NCBI GenBank assembly: GCA_023439045.1
Contig: JAEXOY010000021.1
Coordinates: 124,001-188,000 of the forward strand
Direction of reading: 5' to 3'
DNA from: Bacillota bacterium
GTDB lineage: Bacteria; Bacillota; Clostridia; Acetivibrionales; DSM-1351
DNA length: 64,000 bases
The notes below the pieces were generated by a model that was not told the DNA's origin, made no database searches, and worked only from the letters and a program-made list of their open reading frames with translations. This document shows, in pieces, positions 17,175 to 25,981 of the stretch (its first letter is position 1; each line of letters begins with the position of its first letter). The position numbers were made by a program, and so were the translations under genes.

Positions 17175-17230
17175 GTATAAGTCTCCTTTTATTTAAGAGT
17201 AAGGTATATTTTTTTATTATGCATTTTTAG

Positions 17231-18250
17231 TTAAATAATATACTTTATCTCACTTTCGCTGAATATTTCAGAGAGCTGCTCTTTAAAGAAAGCTTTCATC
17301 TCTGCTAATTGATCCTTTGGATACATGTATTTTCCATACCCAAATTGGCCATATTTGAATTGCCTTGTTTGCTCATCAAGATCCAGCTCTGTTGTTGGGA
17401 AAATCTCCAATATTCTATTTTTAGCCCTTGTTGTAAATCGGTGTGAGATTACTTCAAAGCTGGGCTGGTGTGGTAATTTAGCAGGCATCCTTTCTCTTAA
17501 ATCAGTCAACATTGAACGGTATTCCTCCTTCCAGCCATCATAAATAAAAACCGGTGCAATAATAAAGCCCATTGGGTAACCGGCAGCTGAAATTTTCGAA
17601 CTAGCCTCTATGCGCTTGTTTGCAGACGCAGTTTTGTGTTCATATTTGTCTATTACCGTTTTTGTATTGAGGCTAAACCGTACTTCTGTGTGATTATTGT
17701 GCTCAATATCTAATAGGTTATCAATATCACTATATTTTGTTACAAATCTGAAACGAGCATTAGGTTGATTGGCAAAGAAGGTAATACTTTTCTCCAGGGC
17801 ATGTGAATACGGCTCCACCGGTACAGGATCTGATGTAGCGGCTCCCTCAAATATCGTTATCTCCGGAAACCTCTCATCTATATACTTCTGAGCTTGCTGT
17901 AATATCTCCTCAATATTAAGATGGATTTTTATAAAAGGTTTATCACCTAGTTGTGTATTTAAATAGCAATATTCACATTGCCCGATGCAGCCACTTATCA
18001 ATGGAAGTTGGTAATGGGCTGATGGCTTGCAGGTCTGGAATTTCAAGCTTTTTTTTGAACCTATTACAAGAGTATTTTTTCCAGCACGATACCTCTCGTA
18101 GAGTGTGTCACCTTTGATACTGGATTTAGCACGATTTGAGTTGACAATAATAATATCTTTTTCGACATCTTCAAAGTATTTATAAAGGCGATTTCCTTCG
18201 GCGGTTGTAAGGATGTCCTTCTCAAAGATAACTGTTTTTGGTATGAACAT
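17231..18250 (-). CDS. splB: Spore photoproduct lyase (radical SAM)
   Basis: The 339-residue enzyme reverses spore photoproduct (5-thyminyl-5,6-dihydrothymine) in UV-damaged spore DNA during germination. Cys88, Cys92 and Cys95 in SGCIGQCEYCYLNT form the CxxxCxxC 4Fe-4S site that cleaves S-adenosylmethionine. VTKYSDIDNLL and EVRFSLNTKTVIDKYEH are family segments. GGAGG lies about 9 nt before the ATG. A forespore-type promoter lies upstream. The first 16 codons reappear as a relic between the two chemoreceptor genes. This gene implies a spore-forming host. Confidence 0.95.
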   Translation of the reverse strand: MFIPKTVIFEKDILTTAEGNRLYKYFEDVEKDIIIVNSNRAKSSIKGDTLYERYRAGKNTLVIGSKKSLKFQTCKPSAHYQLPLISGCIGQCEYCYLNTQLGDKPFIKIHLNIEEILQQAQKYIDERFPEITIFEGAATSDPVPVEPYSHALEKSITFFANQPNARFRFVTKYSDIDNLLDIEHNNHTEVRFSLNTKTVIDKYEHKTASANKRIEASSKISAAGYPMGFIIAPVFIYDGWKEEYRSMLTDLRERMPAKLPHQPSFEVISHRFTTRAKNRILEIFPTTELDLDEQTRQFKYGQFGYGKYMYPKDQLAEMKAFFKEQLSEIFSESEIKYII

Positions 18251-18292
18251 ATATCAATATCCTCCATATATAAGAACTCTGGGCATTATTTT

Positions 18293-18321
18293 TATAATGT
18301 GTAATCTTATTGAAAATATGT
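18293..18321 (-). promoter_or_regulatory. Sigma-G/F-like promoter of splB
   Basis: Read leftward, ACATA (18321-18317), a 17-bp spacer and CATTATA (18299-18293) fit the forespore consensus gHATR-N17-CATWMTA except for the first base. It lies about 40 bp before the splB start, and spl genes are known to be sigma-G dependent in Bacillus. Confidence 0.6.
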
Positions 18322-18465
18322 GCAAAAATAATCCTAATTATTTATTTATTAAATTTATAACAATTATATGTTGAGTCGTTATGTAAAGTATGATAAATTT
18401 ATAATGCGGCTCTAAAAAGTAATTTTTATTTTATGAGTTATCTGTCAAATTAGGGGGATTATTTT

Positions 18466-20481
18466 ATGAAGCTAGGCCTAAGAACCAAAATGAATTTACT
18501 GATTGGCATTGTTGTTTCAATTGCACTTATTCTTGTTGGTGCGCTGGGATATAATATTGCAGAAGATATTATTATTGAAATGGCAGACAAGCAATTAAAT
18601 GTAGAAGAGAAACTGATTTTCGAAATACTTGATAATTTTTTTGCAGACAGGGAATCCATTTTGGAATCCACAAAAAATCACATTGCTGCCAACATAGATG
18701 ACAAGGAAGCTAAGGCTTATCTAGAGACACAATATGAAAAGTTAAAGGATAAGTATAAAATTTCAGATATATACATAGCAAAACCTAATGGAAGCGTTAT
18801 AAATGCATCTGGGGAGGAACCAGAAGAAGTTTCCTTAAAAGTATATGACAGTGAGTGGTATAAGCTTGTTCAAAGTAATGATGAGTTAATAGTGTATTCG
18901 GATATATTTGTAGACAGTAATTCAAAAGAGCCCGAAATAACTATTGCTGAAAATGTTAAAAGTAGTGCCGGGGTTAACTTAGGAGTAGTTGCCATTGATA
19001 TACAGCTAACCGAATTAAAAAATGTATTGGAAGAGTACCATATCGGAGAACACGGATATTCCTTCATAATTGATAAAGAGGGAAGATTTGTTTCCCACCG
19101 CAATTATACATATAGTACCGACGAGAAAAATCAACAAACAATATTTAATGTTAGTAGTGGAAGCTTAAAGGACATTGGAGAAAAGATAGTAGCAAACACT
19201 GAATATGAAGAGAGAGGCGAATTTAATGGAGAGACCAAGATTTATACCTCTCAAAAAGTAAATGGAACTGACATGTACCTAGTGTCAACACTAGAACTAG
19301 ATGATTTCACATCAGTTCTGAATACATATGTGTACTTAATGGGCTTGACTGTAGTAATAGTAGTTGCCCTAATTATTATCTTTTTAACTTTTTATATTGG
19401 TAGAATAACAAGTATAATTTCCAGATTAGCTTATATTACAAAGAAGATTGCAGCTGGAAACCTTACAAGCGAGATCAAGCGTATTAACAGAAATGATGAA
19501 TTAGGTTTACTTTCTCAATCAATTGATGAGATGCAGAAGGCTATGATATCTATTATATCAGTAATTAAAAGTGAAACTGACGCTGTTGTAGGGTCAATAC
19601 ATAAATCTAGTCAAAACCTGTCCAAACTTGTTGAGAACCTGGAGGACGCGTCTTCTACAGTAGAACAAATATCAGCCGGAATGGAAGAAACTGCGGCATC
19701 TACCCAGGAAATAAATGCGACATCCATAGAGATTGAAAACTCTGTAGAGGGAATTGCGGCAAAAGCTCAAGATGGCGCATTGTCTGCAAGTAATATAAGC
19801 ACAAAAGCGGTAGCCCTAAAGAATGACTCAATTCGTAAGGAGCAGGAAGCGATACAAACCATTGACAATGTTAAAAGTTCAATGGCAACAGCATTGGAAA
19901 ATGCAAAGCAGGTTGAAAGAATTGATGTTCTTGCAAATACCATTCTTCAAATATCTACACAGACAAACCTGCTTGCTCTAAACGCTGCTATCGAGTCTGC
20001 TAGGGCGGGTGAAGCAGGAAAAGGATTTGCCGTGGTTGCTGCAGAAATAAGAAAGCTTGCAGAAGAATCAAAGACAACGGTTACCCAAATCCAAAGTACA
20101 ATAGCAAACGTATTTGAAGCGGTAGAAAACCTCTCAGATGTATCAAGACAAACACTCGAATACATCGAAACAAGTGTCATAAAGGGCTTTAAGGAATCGG
20201 TAGAAGTGGGTGAAAACTATAATAAGGACGCAGACTATGTAAATGAACTTGTTTTTGAATTAAGCGCTACTTCAGAAGAACTACTTGCATCTATAAAAAA
20301 TGTAGCACAGGCAATGGAAGAGATATCTAAGGCTAGCACGGAAGGAGCACAGGGAACAACAAGTATTGCACAGAGTGTTGCCTATATCAAGGACATGGCG
20401 AACGAAATTGAGAATGACACATTAAAGATTAGGGATAGCATAGATGCTCTAAATGAAAATGTATCTAAGTTTGTTATTTAA
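18466..20481 (+). CDS. Methyl-accepting chemotaxis protein, copy 1
   Basis: The 671-residue receptor has an N-terminal transmembrane helix (about 10-30), a periplasm-facing dCache-like sensor (about 35-280), a second helix (about 287-311), a HAMP domain (about 312-365) and a cytoplasmic signalling domain. The signalling tip reads LQISTQTNLLALNAAIESAR with AGEAGKGFAVVAAEIRKLAE after it. No C-terminal CheR-binding pentapeptide is seen. AGGGGGA lies 8 nt before the ATG. It is a close paralogue of the equal-length receptor at 20875; the signalling halves are nearly identical and the sensors have diverged, so the ligands may differ. Confidence 0.95.
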   Translation: MKLGLRTKMNLLIGIVVSIALILVGALGYNIAEDIIIEMADKQLNVEEKLIFEILDNFFADRESILESTKNHIAANIDDKEAKAYLETQYEKLKDKYKISDIYIAKPNGSVINASGEEPEEVSLKVYDSEWYKLVQSNDELIVYSDIFVDSNSKEPEITIAENVKSSAGVNLGVVAIDIQLTELKNVLEEYHIGEHGYSFIIDKEGRFVSHRNYTYSTDEKNQQTIFNVSSGSLKDIGEKIVANTEYEERGEFNGETKIYTSQKVNGTDMYLVSTLELDDFTSVLNTYVYLMGLTVVIVVALIIIFLTFYIGRITSIISRLAYITKKIAAGNLTSEIKRINRNDELGLLSQSIDEMQKAMISIISVIKSETDAVVGSIHKSSQNLSKLVENLEDASSTVEQISAGMEETAASTQEINATSIEIENSVEGIAAKAQDGALSASNISTKAVALKNDSIRKEQEAIQTIDNVKSSMATALENAKQVERIDVLANTILQISTQTNLLALNAAIESARAGEAGKGFAVVAAEIRKLAEESKTTVTQIQSTIANVFEAVENLSDVSRQTLEYIETSVIKGFKESVEVGENYNKDADYVNELVFELSATSEELLASIKNVAQAMEEISKASTEGAQGTTSIAQSVAYIKDMANEIENDTLKIRDSIDALNENVSKFVI

Positions 20482-20515
20482 GTAAATATATGTGATTAAT
20501 TTTCAACTTAACATA

Positions 20516-20555
20516 AAGAGCCATTTTTACTCATGGGGTAGAAATGGCTCTTTTA
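20516..20555 (+). terminator. Terminator after chemoreceptor copy 1
   Basis: Arms AAGAGCCATTT and AAATGGCTCTTTT flank a 15-nt loop and end in a T run. Confidence 0.88.
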
Positions 20556-20612
20556 CTTATGCCCAGTATAGCCTTAAACTAAGGGACAGAGTCCCAAACA
20601 CGTCTAGTAGCC

Positions 20613-20661
20613 TAGGTGACAAAATCTCCTTCAAAAAGATTACTGTTTTTAGTGTGAACAT
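20613..20661 (-). pseudogene. Relic of the splB 5' end
   Basis: Read leftward from the ATG at 20661, the codons give MFTLKTVIFLKEILSP against MFIPKTVIFEKDILTT at the true splB start. Similarity then stops. The GGAGG ribosome site is lost and the copied -10 hexamer is altered. The distance from this relic to chemoreceptor copy 2 (about 240 bp) matches that from splB to copy 1. The stretch 20482-20874 therefore holds a terminator, this relic and a copied promoter region; I see no intact gene. Confidence 0.8.
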
Positions 20662-20874
20662 ACAACTATAGCACTCGTTTGTTTTAATTAATAAGATGTG
20701 GGTATTAATTTTAGGAAGTGTAATATTTGTATAAATATGTGCACATTACTTTTAATCCTAATCAAATCATACGTTGAGTCATCATGCAAATTATGTTAAA
20801 TTTATTGGGTTATTCTATATTTATACTTTTTAGAACTAGGTAGGTTATTGTGAATTATTTAGGGGGATGTAGGT

Positions 20875-22890
20875 ATGAAACTAAGCTTAAGAACTAAAGT
20901 AAATTTACTGATTGGTATTGTTGTTTCAATTGCACTTATTTTTGTTGGAGGATGGGGCTACTATGTCGCTCAAGGAATTATCAATGATATGGCAGAAAAA
21001 CAATTAAATGCGGAAGAAAAGATAATATATGAGATTCTTGATGATTTTTTTAAAGACAGAGAATCCATACTTGAAGCGTCTAAAAATTATTTAGCTTCTG
21101 CTGAAGGTGATCAGGATGCAAAGACTTATTTAGAGGGCCAACTCAAAAAGATAAAAGAAGAGTATGGAGTGTCAGAAATTTTCATTGGAAGGCCTGATGG
21201 AAGTATTATAACTGGTTCTGGGACTAAGCCAGATGACCCAACGTGGAGAGCAAATGAGACAGAGTGGTATAAGTTGGCTCAAAGTAATGAGGAAGAAATA
21301 ATATATTCGAATATTTACATAGATACTATTACAAAAAAGCCCGTAATAACAATGTCAGAGAACCTTAAGAGTAAAGAGGGTTTAGACTTAGGAGTATTAG
21401 GCATTGATATTCAATTGACAGAGTTACAAAGCTTACTTTCAAATGAGAAGATTGGTGAGAGAGGGTATCCTTTTGTAATTGATAAGGAGGGGAAATTTGT
21501 TTCGCACCCTACTTTTACATATAGCACAGATGAGAGAAATGAACAAACAATATTTAATATTAGTAATGGAAGCTTAAAGGATCTTGGAGAAAAAATAATA
21601 GCAAATAACAAATACAAAGATAGAGGGGTGTTTAATGGAGAGACTAAGATCTACAGCTCTCAAAAAGTTGAAGGCTTAGACTTGTACCTGGTATCAACCC
21701 TAACAGTAAATGACTTTACTTCTGCATTAAATAGTTATTTAACGCAGGTTGCCATTATAGTTGTTTTAATTGTTACCTCAATAATTATCTTTTTAAGTAT
21801 TTATCTGGGAAGGATTACAAAGACTATTTCGGATATAGTTAATGTAGCAAAGCAAATTGCTTCAGGAAATCTAACAAGCAAGATTATAAGGGTAAAGAGA
21901 AAAGATGAATTAGGTGAGCTTTCTCAATCAATTGATGAAATGCAAAAGTCTATGATATCTATTATCTCGGTAATTAAAAGTGAAATGGGTGCTGTTGTAG
22001 GGTCAATAGATAAATCCAGCCAAAGTCTATCCAAGCTTGTTGAAAACCTGGAGGACGCGTCTTCTACAGTAGAACAAGTATCGGCTGGAATGGAGGAAAC
22101 TGCGGCATCTACCCAACAGATAAATGCCACATCAACCGAGATTGAAAACTCTGTAGAGGGAATTGCGGCGAAAGCTCAAGATGGGGCAATATCTGCAAGT
22201 AATATAAGCACAAAGGCGGTAGCCCTGAAGGCTGACTCAATTCGTAAGGAGCAGGAAGCGATACAAACTATCGACAATGTTAAATGTTCAATGGCAACAG
22301 CATTGGAAAATGCAAAGCAGGTTGAAAGAATTGAGGTTCTTGCAAATACCATTCTTCAAATATCCACACAGACAAACCTGCTTGCTCTAAACGCTGCTAT
22401 TGAGTCTGCTCGGGCTGGTGAAGCAGGAAAAGGATTTGCAGTGGTTGCTGGAGAAATAAGAAAGCTTGCAGAAGAATCAAAGTCAACGGTTACTGAAATC
22501 CAAAGTACAATAACTAACGTATTTGAAGCGGTAGAAAATCTGTCAGATGTATCAAGACAAACACTCGAATACATCGAAACCAGTGTTGTAAAAAGCTTTA
22601 AAGAATCGGTAGAAGTGGGCGAAAACTATAATAAGGATGCAGAATATGTAAATGGTCTGGTTTTCGATTTGAGTGCTACTTCCGAAGAACTTCTCGCATC
22701 TATAAGAAATGTAACACAGGCAATGGAAGAGATATCTAAGGCTAGCACTGAAGGAGCACAGGGAACAACTAGTATTGCACAGAGTGTTGCCTATATCAAG
22801 GACATGGCGAACGAAATCGAGAATGACACATTAAAGATTAAGGATAGTGTAAACAATCTTAATAAAACTGTATCAAAATTTTCTATTTAA
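20875..22890 (+). CDS. Methyl-accepting chemotaxis protein, copy 2
   Basis: The 671-residue receptor has the same layout as copy 1: helix at about 10-30, dCache-like sensor, second helix near 287-311, HAMP, and a signalling domain with tip LQISTQTNLLALNAAIESAR. The sensor shows many more changes than the signalling part, for example ISEIFIGRPDGSII-like versus ISDIYIAKPNGSVI-like segments, which suggests divergence in ligand recognition after duplication. AGGGGGATG lies upstream of the ATG. The first about 240 bp upstream also derive from the copy 1 upstream region. A strong terminator follows. Confidence 0.95.
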   Translation: MKLSLRTKVNLLIGIVVSIALIFVGGWGYYVAQGIINDMAEKQLNAEEKIIYEILDDFFKDRESILEASKNYLASAEGDQDAKTYLEGQLKKIKEEYGVSEIFIGRPDGSIITGSGTKPDDPTWRANETEWYKLAQSNEEEIIYSNIYIDTITKKPVITMSENLKSKEGLDLGVLGIDIQLTELQSLLSNEKIGERGYPFVIDKEGKFVSHPTFTYSTDERNEQTIFNISNGSLKDLGEKIIANNKYKDRGVFNGETKIYSSQKVEGLDLYLVSTLTVNDFTSALNSYLTQVAIIVVLIVTSIIIFLSIYLGRITKTISDIVNVAKQIASGNLTSKIIRVKRKDELGELSQSIDEMQKSMISIISVIKSEMGAVVGSIDKSSQSLSKLVENLEDASSTVEQVSAGMEETAASTQQINATSTEIENSVEGIAAKAQDGAISASNISTKAVALKADSIRKEQEAIQTIDNVKCSMATALENAKQVERIEVLANTILQISTQTNLLALNAAIESARAGEAGKGFAVVAGEIRKLAEESKSTVTEIQSTITNVFEAVENLSDVSRQTLEYIETSVVKSFKESVEVGENYNKDAEYVNGLVFDLSATSEELLASIRNVTQAMEEISKASTEGAQGTTSIAQSVAYIKDMANEIENDTLKIKDSVNNLNKTVSKFSI

Positions 22891-22898
22891 AGTATGAT

Positions 22899-22938
22899 GT
22901 GGGGCTTTCACACAAAAATTTAGTGTGAAAGCCCCACT
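22899..22938. terminator. Bidirectional terminator between chemoreceptor copy 2 and the TIGR00300 gene
   Basis: Perfect 15-bp arms GTGGGGCTTTCACAC and GTGTGAAAGCCCCAC flank a 9-nt AT-rich loop between convergent genes. Confidence 0.88.
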
Positions 22939-22943
22939 GTATT

Positions 22944-24032
22944 TTACTTGACCAGGTTTCTATTTAGGTTTACGAGAAAATCCTGAATATTAGTAACAAT
23001 TGAAGTAACCTCCAAAGTACCTCTGTCGCGAAGCTTGTTTACAGCAAACTCCGAGATATCAACACTGTAAATATATACTGGTCGTACTATTCCGTCTAAA
23101 ACTTGATATGATGGTGTCATGTTCCCCGTTGCAATTGAGTGTAGCTGAGTAGCTAAGCCTATAACAGTAGTAGCCTTTTTAATGTGACTCCGCATTTTAT
23201 TTTGAGCCTCATATACATCTGATATAACTTCCGGCAATGGACCATCATCACGTATTGAGCCTGCTAATACCATGGGGATATTATGCTTTATACAGGAATA
23301 TACTACTCCGTCTCTTACCAAGCCGCTTTCTACAATCTCTTTGATTGAACCACAGCTACGCACTTGGTTTATAACATCTAGGTGGTTATAATGTCCATTT
23401 GGAAGCGATTCTTGTGTGTAGATATCTTGCCCTAGAGCTGTTGTAAACAGTGCACCCTCCATGTCATGAGTGGCTAGTGCATTACCAGCAAATATTGCAT
23501 CAACAAAACCGTTTTGTACTAATGATGCCATTGCACTTCTAGAATCGGAATCAAAAACTACTGCAGGGCCTAGCACCCAAACAATATATCCGTGCTCTTT
23601 TTCATATTTGAGAAGATCATAAAGCTTGTCATAATCCCTAGAATAAGAGGTTTCTCTGGACCGACCTGTTCTAAATGAAAATACCTCTTCAGAGCTCTGG
23701 GTATGTAAAAAGCCTTTTGTATGAACAAAAATACCTTCACTTGCGTCCTCAGTTCTCCCAAGTACAACAGCTTGTCCCTCTTTTAGCTGTCTAAATTCTA
23801 CAATATCCAAAGTTGAGTCAGCATTGACTACAACTACGCTATCCATTCTGCTTTCCTTTGCTAGTACCCAGTTGCCATCAATCTTATAATACTCTGGAAA
23901 GATAGTAGTAGCGTGATAGCCAAATGGGGCAACCCCATCCTTTTTTACAACTTCTGTTTTAATATTAGGTGCATTCGCAAAAATATCTTTACTAAAATCT
24001 GGTGGTATGTATTCTGGTACGATGTGTGTCAT
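22944..24032 (-). CDS. TIGR00300 / COG1915 family protein (LOR/SDH-like; archaeal-type ornithine cyclodeaminase family)
   Basis: The 362-residue soluble protein matches the conserved domain once named LOR/SDH. Visible features are FGYHATTIFPEYYKIDGNW and ESRMDSVVVV in the N-terminal part, and a nucleotide-binding-like core with VLGPAVVFDSDSR, AIFAGNALATHDMEGAL and VLAGSIRDDGPLP. Archaeal relatives have been linked to ornithine cyclodeamination to proline, and cyanobacterial fusions carry an arginine-degrading domain as well. This protein lacks that extra domain. AAAGGAA lies 8 nt before the ATG. No arginine or proline genes are adjacent, so the function stays tentative. Confidence 0.75.
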   Translation of the reverse strand: MTHIVPEYIPPDFSKDIFANAPNIKTEVVKKDGVAPFGYHATTIFPEYYKIDGNWVLAKESRMDSVVVVNADSTLDIVEFRQLKEGQAVVLGRTEDASEGIFVHTKGFLHTQSSEEVFSFRTGRSRETSYSRDYDKLYDLLKYEKEHGYIVWVLGPAVVFDSDSRSAMASLVQNGFVDAIFAGNALATHDMEGALFTTALGQDIYTQESLPNGHYNHLDVINQVRSCGSIKEIVESGLVRDGVVYSCIKHNIPMVLAGSIRDDGPLPEVISDVYEAQNKMRSHIKKATTVIGLATQLHSIATGNMTPSYQVLDGIVRPVYIYSVDISEFAVNKLRDRGTLEVTSIVTNIQDFLVNLNRNLVK

Positions 24033-24322
24033 AAGTATTTCCTTTCTGCAGCTAAATAGCTGCCATAGGCTCTGTGCGGGTATAGTACTCTATCTATAAA
24101 TAATTCTATCTACTTACTTAATTTATTTCAATAGAGAATTATTAACTATACACAAAGTAGTATTAAACTATAAACAACTAGTAACCTCCTACATCTAAAA
24201 AGGAAATAATATGTAGTAATATGACGAGGTTTATTCAACTTGTTATTCACTATATAATGAGGGATGTGTTATCATATTAGAGTTGATTTGTATATATTCT
24301 AATGACTAAAGGAGCAACAAAG

Positions 24323-24985
24323 ATGAGACTTAGACATAAACCATGGGCAAGGCCCGAATTAGCTGCCTGTGACTTCTATATAAATGACCCTCCAAGATAT
24401 AAAGGTGAATGGAGAGACCTTTTTGGTAATAATAAGCCTATCCAATTAGAGCTTGGATGTGGAAAAGGCGGTTTTATAGCAAGACAAGCTTCCCAAAATC
24501 TAGACACAAATTTTATAGCGGTTGATATAAAGAGCGAGGTATTAGTTCTGGGAAAAAGAAAGATAGAGCAGGAGTATGCAGCTCTTGGTATAACCAAAAT
24601 AGAAAATGTAAAGCTTATGTCTCACAATATCGAGCTGATTGATATAATGCTCGATGAAAATGACAGCATAGATAGGATTTACATTAACTTTTGTAATCCC
24701 TGGCCAAAGAATCCTTACAAGAAAAAGAGGCTGACACATTCAAAGCAACTCGCTAAATATAGAGTTTTCTTGAAGTCAGAAGGTGAAATATGGTTCAAAA
24801 CGGACGATGATGAATTGTTTGAGGAGTCTCAGAAGTATTTTGAGGATAGCGGATTTAAAATAAAGTTTATAACATATGACCTTGAGAATAGTGGATTTAC
24901 CCAAAGCACACCTACCGAGCACGAGAAAATGTTCATGGAACAGGGACTAAAGATTAAGTTTTTGATTGCACAAAAAATTGACTAA
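24323..24985 (+). CDS. trmB: tRNA (guanine-N7-)-methyltransferase
   Basis: The 220-residue enzyme makes m7G46 in the tRNA variable loop with S-adenosylmethionine. Motif I is LELGCGKGGFIA, followed by FIAVDIKSEVL. INFCNPWPKNPYKKKRLTH is the family signature, and TPTEHEKMF lies near the C-terminus. I start at 24323, where AAGGAG is 9 nt upstream; the in-frame ATG at 24302 has none and would place that site inside the gene. It ends 14 bp before the XRE regulator, so they are probably one operon. The 24033-24322 spacer is AT-rich promoter DNA with a TATAAT-like hexamer near 24255. Confidence 0.93.
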   Translation: MRLRHKPWARPELAACDFYINDPPRYKGEWRDLFGNNKPIQLELGCGKGGFIARQASQNLDTNFIAVDIKSEVLVLGKRKIEQEYAALGITKIENVKLMSHNIELIDIMLDENDSIDRIYINFCNPWPKNPYKKKRLTHSKQLAKYRVFLKSEGEIWFKTDDDELFEESQKYFEDSGFKIKFITYDLENSGFTQSTPTEHEKMFMEQGLKIKFLIAQKID

Positions 24986-24999
24986 AGGGGGAATTTCAA

Positions 25000-25713
25000 A
25001 TGAGCAGAATAGGTGAGGAGATTAAGAGAGTCAGACTTCAAAAGGGCCTTTCTCCAAAGCAATTAGCCAAGAAGCTGGGTGTTTCAGAGGGCTATGTGCT
25101 AGATGTTGAGACAGGTAAGAAAATTATAAACGATGATATGATTGGTAGAGTATCAAAGGCTCTTGACTTTGAGCTTGGACCTGTTGGGTTATTTGCCTCT
25201 GAAGACAGTTCTGTTGTAAAACCTGAACCCTCCGCAATTAAGCGTGTAGTAACTAGATCAACTCCATCAAGTGCTCCGGTATATAGCAATCAGAGCCAGA
25301 CTGCTAATGAGGTGTGGGATGATGCTTTTGGAAACATCCTCAAGACTGTTGCTGTGTTTGACTATAGTATGGATAAAATTTTGGAAAAAAGACTTCTTCC
25401 TATAGAAGGTAATAAGGTTTTCGGAATGCAAAAGGATAAGGTTTTCTACCTCAAAATCGAAGATGAGGTTATGAGTGGCTTTAGAATCTCAAAGGGAGAC
25501 TTGGCTTTCTGCACCTTGGTTAATGATTTTGATAATGATGGTATATACCTTATCGAGAATGGGGGAAGGCGTGAGGTCAGACAAATTAAAAGGCTTATGG
25601 CAGATAAAGCATTGATTGTTAGTAATTCAGGCAAGCTAATTACTGAAACAGCTTCAATGAAAAGCATTAAGTTTATAGCAAAGCTTATAAAAGTGGAAAT
25701 TGTGTTGTCTTAG
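25000..25713 (+). CDS. XRE-family regulator with an S24/LexA-like C-terminal fold
   Basis: The 237-residue protein has an N-terminal helix-turn-helix (residues 1-60; RLQKGLSPKQLAKKLGVSEGYV), a Ser/Pro/Thr-rich linker (about 70-105) and a C-terminal beta-rich domain (about 125-235). That domain contains DEVMSGFRISKGDLAFC and GIYLIENGGRREVRQIKRL, which resemble the S24 sensor of LexA and phage repressors. The usual catalytic Ser of the G-D-S-M site is not evident, as the matching stretch reads EDEVMSG, so self-cleavage is doubtful. GGGGG lies about 9 nt before the ATG. It follows trmB by 14 bp. Target genes are unknown. Confidence 0.82.
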   Translation: MSRIGEEIKRVRLQKGLSPKQLAKKLGVSEGYVLDVETGKKIINDDMIGRVSKALDFELGPVGLFASEDSSVVKPEPSAIKRVVTRSTPSSAPVYSNQSQTANEVWDDAFGNILKTVAVFDYSMDKILEKRLLPIEGNKVFGMQKDKVFYLKIEDEVMSGFRISKGDLAFCTLVNDFDNDGIYLIENGGRREVRQIKRLMADKALIVSNSGKLITETASMKSIKFIAKLIKVEIVLS

Positions 25714-25772
25714 TGCACTGTTAATTTAGGCTATGGTCAACACTATTCTTATCTTTATTCAATAAAATGGTT

Positions 25773-25835
25773 AGCCCTAATATTAAACAATTATTTAACG
25801 AGCTTAGTTAGAATTGTATAATATTAGGGCTTTTT
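25773..25835 (+). terminator. Terminator after the trmB-XRE operon
   Basis: Arms AGCCCTAATATTA and TAATATTAGGGCT flank a 33-nt loop and end in TTTTT. The rest of 25836-25981 before corA is AT-rich with no structure I could name. Confidence 0.82.
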
Positions 25836-25981
25836 ATTACAATTATTGACATTTTTAATATGTGGGTTTAGAATTTAATGAGATTGCCATATGTCCCGAA
25901 AGCTATTGGTGCAACTCCAGCCCCTTAATATAAAAATTATGGATTGAGTAACAAAAAGTATATACAAACGAGGTAATGTGG

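Noticed and set aside
25836..25981. Possible magnesium riboswitch before corA
   Set aside because: I could not match the conserved M-box blocks, and no terminator lies between this stretch and corA.
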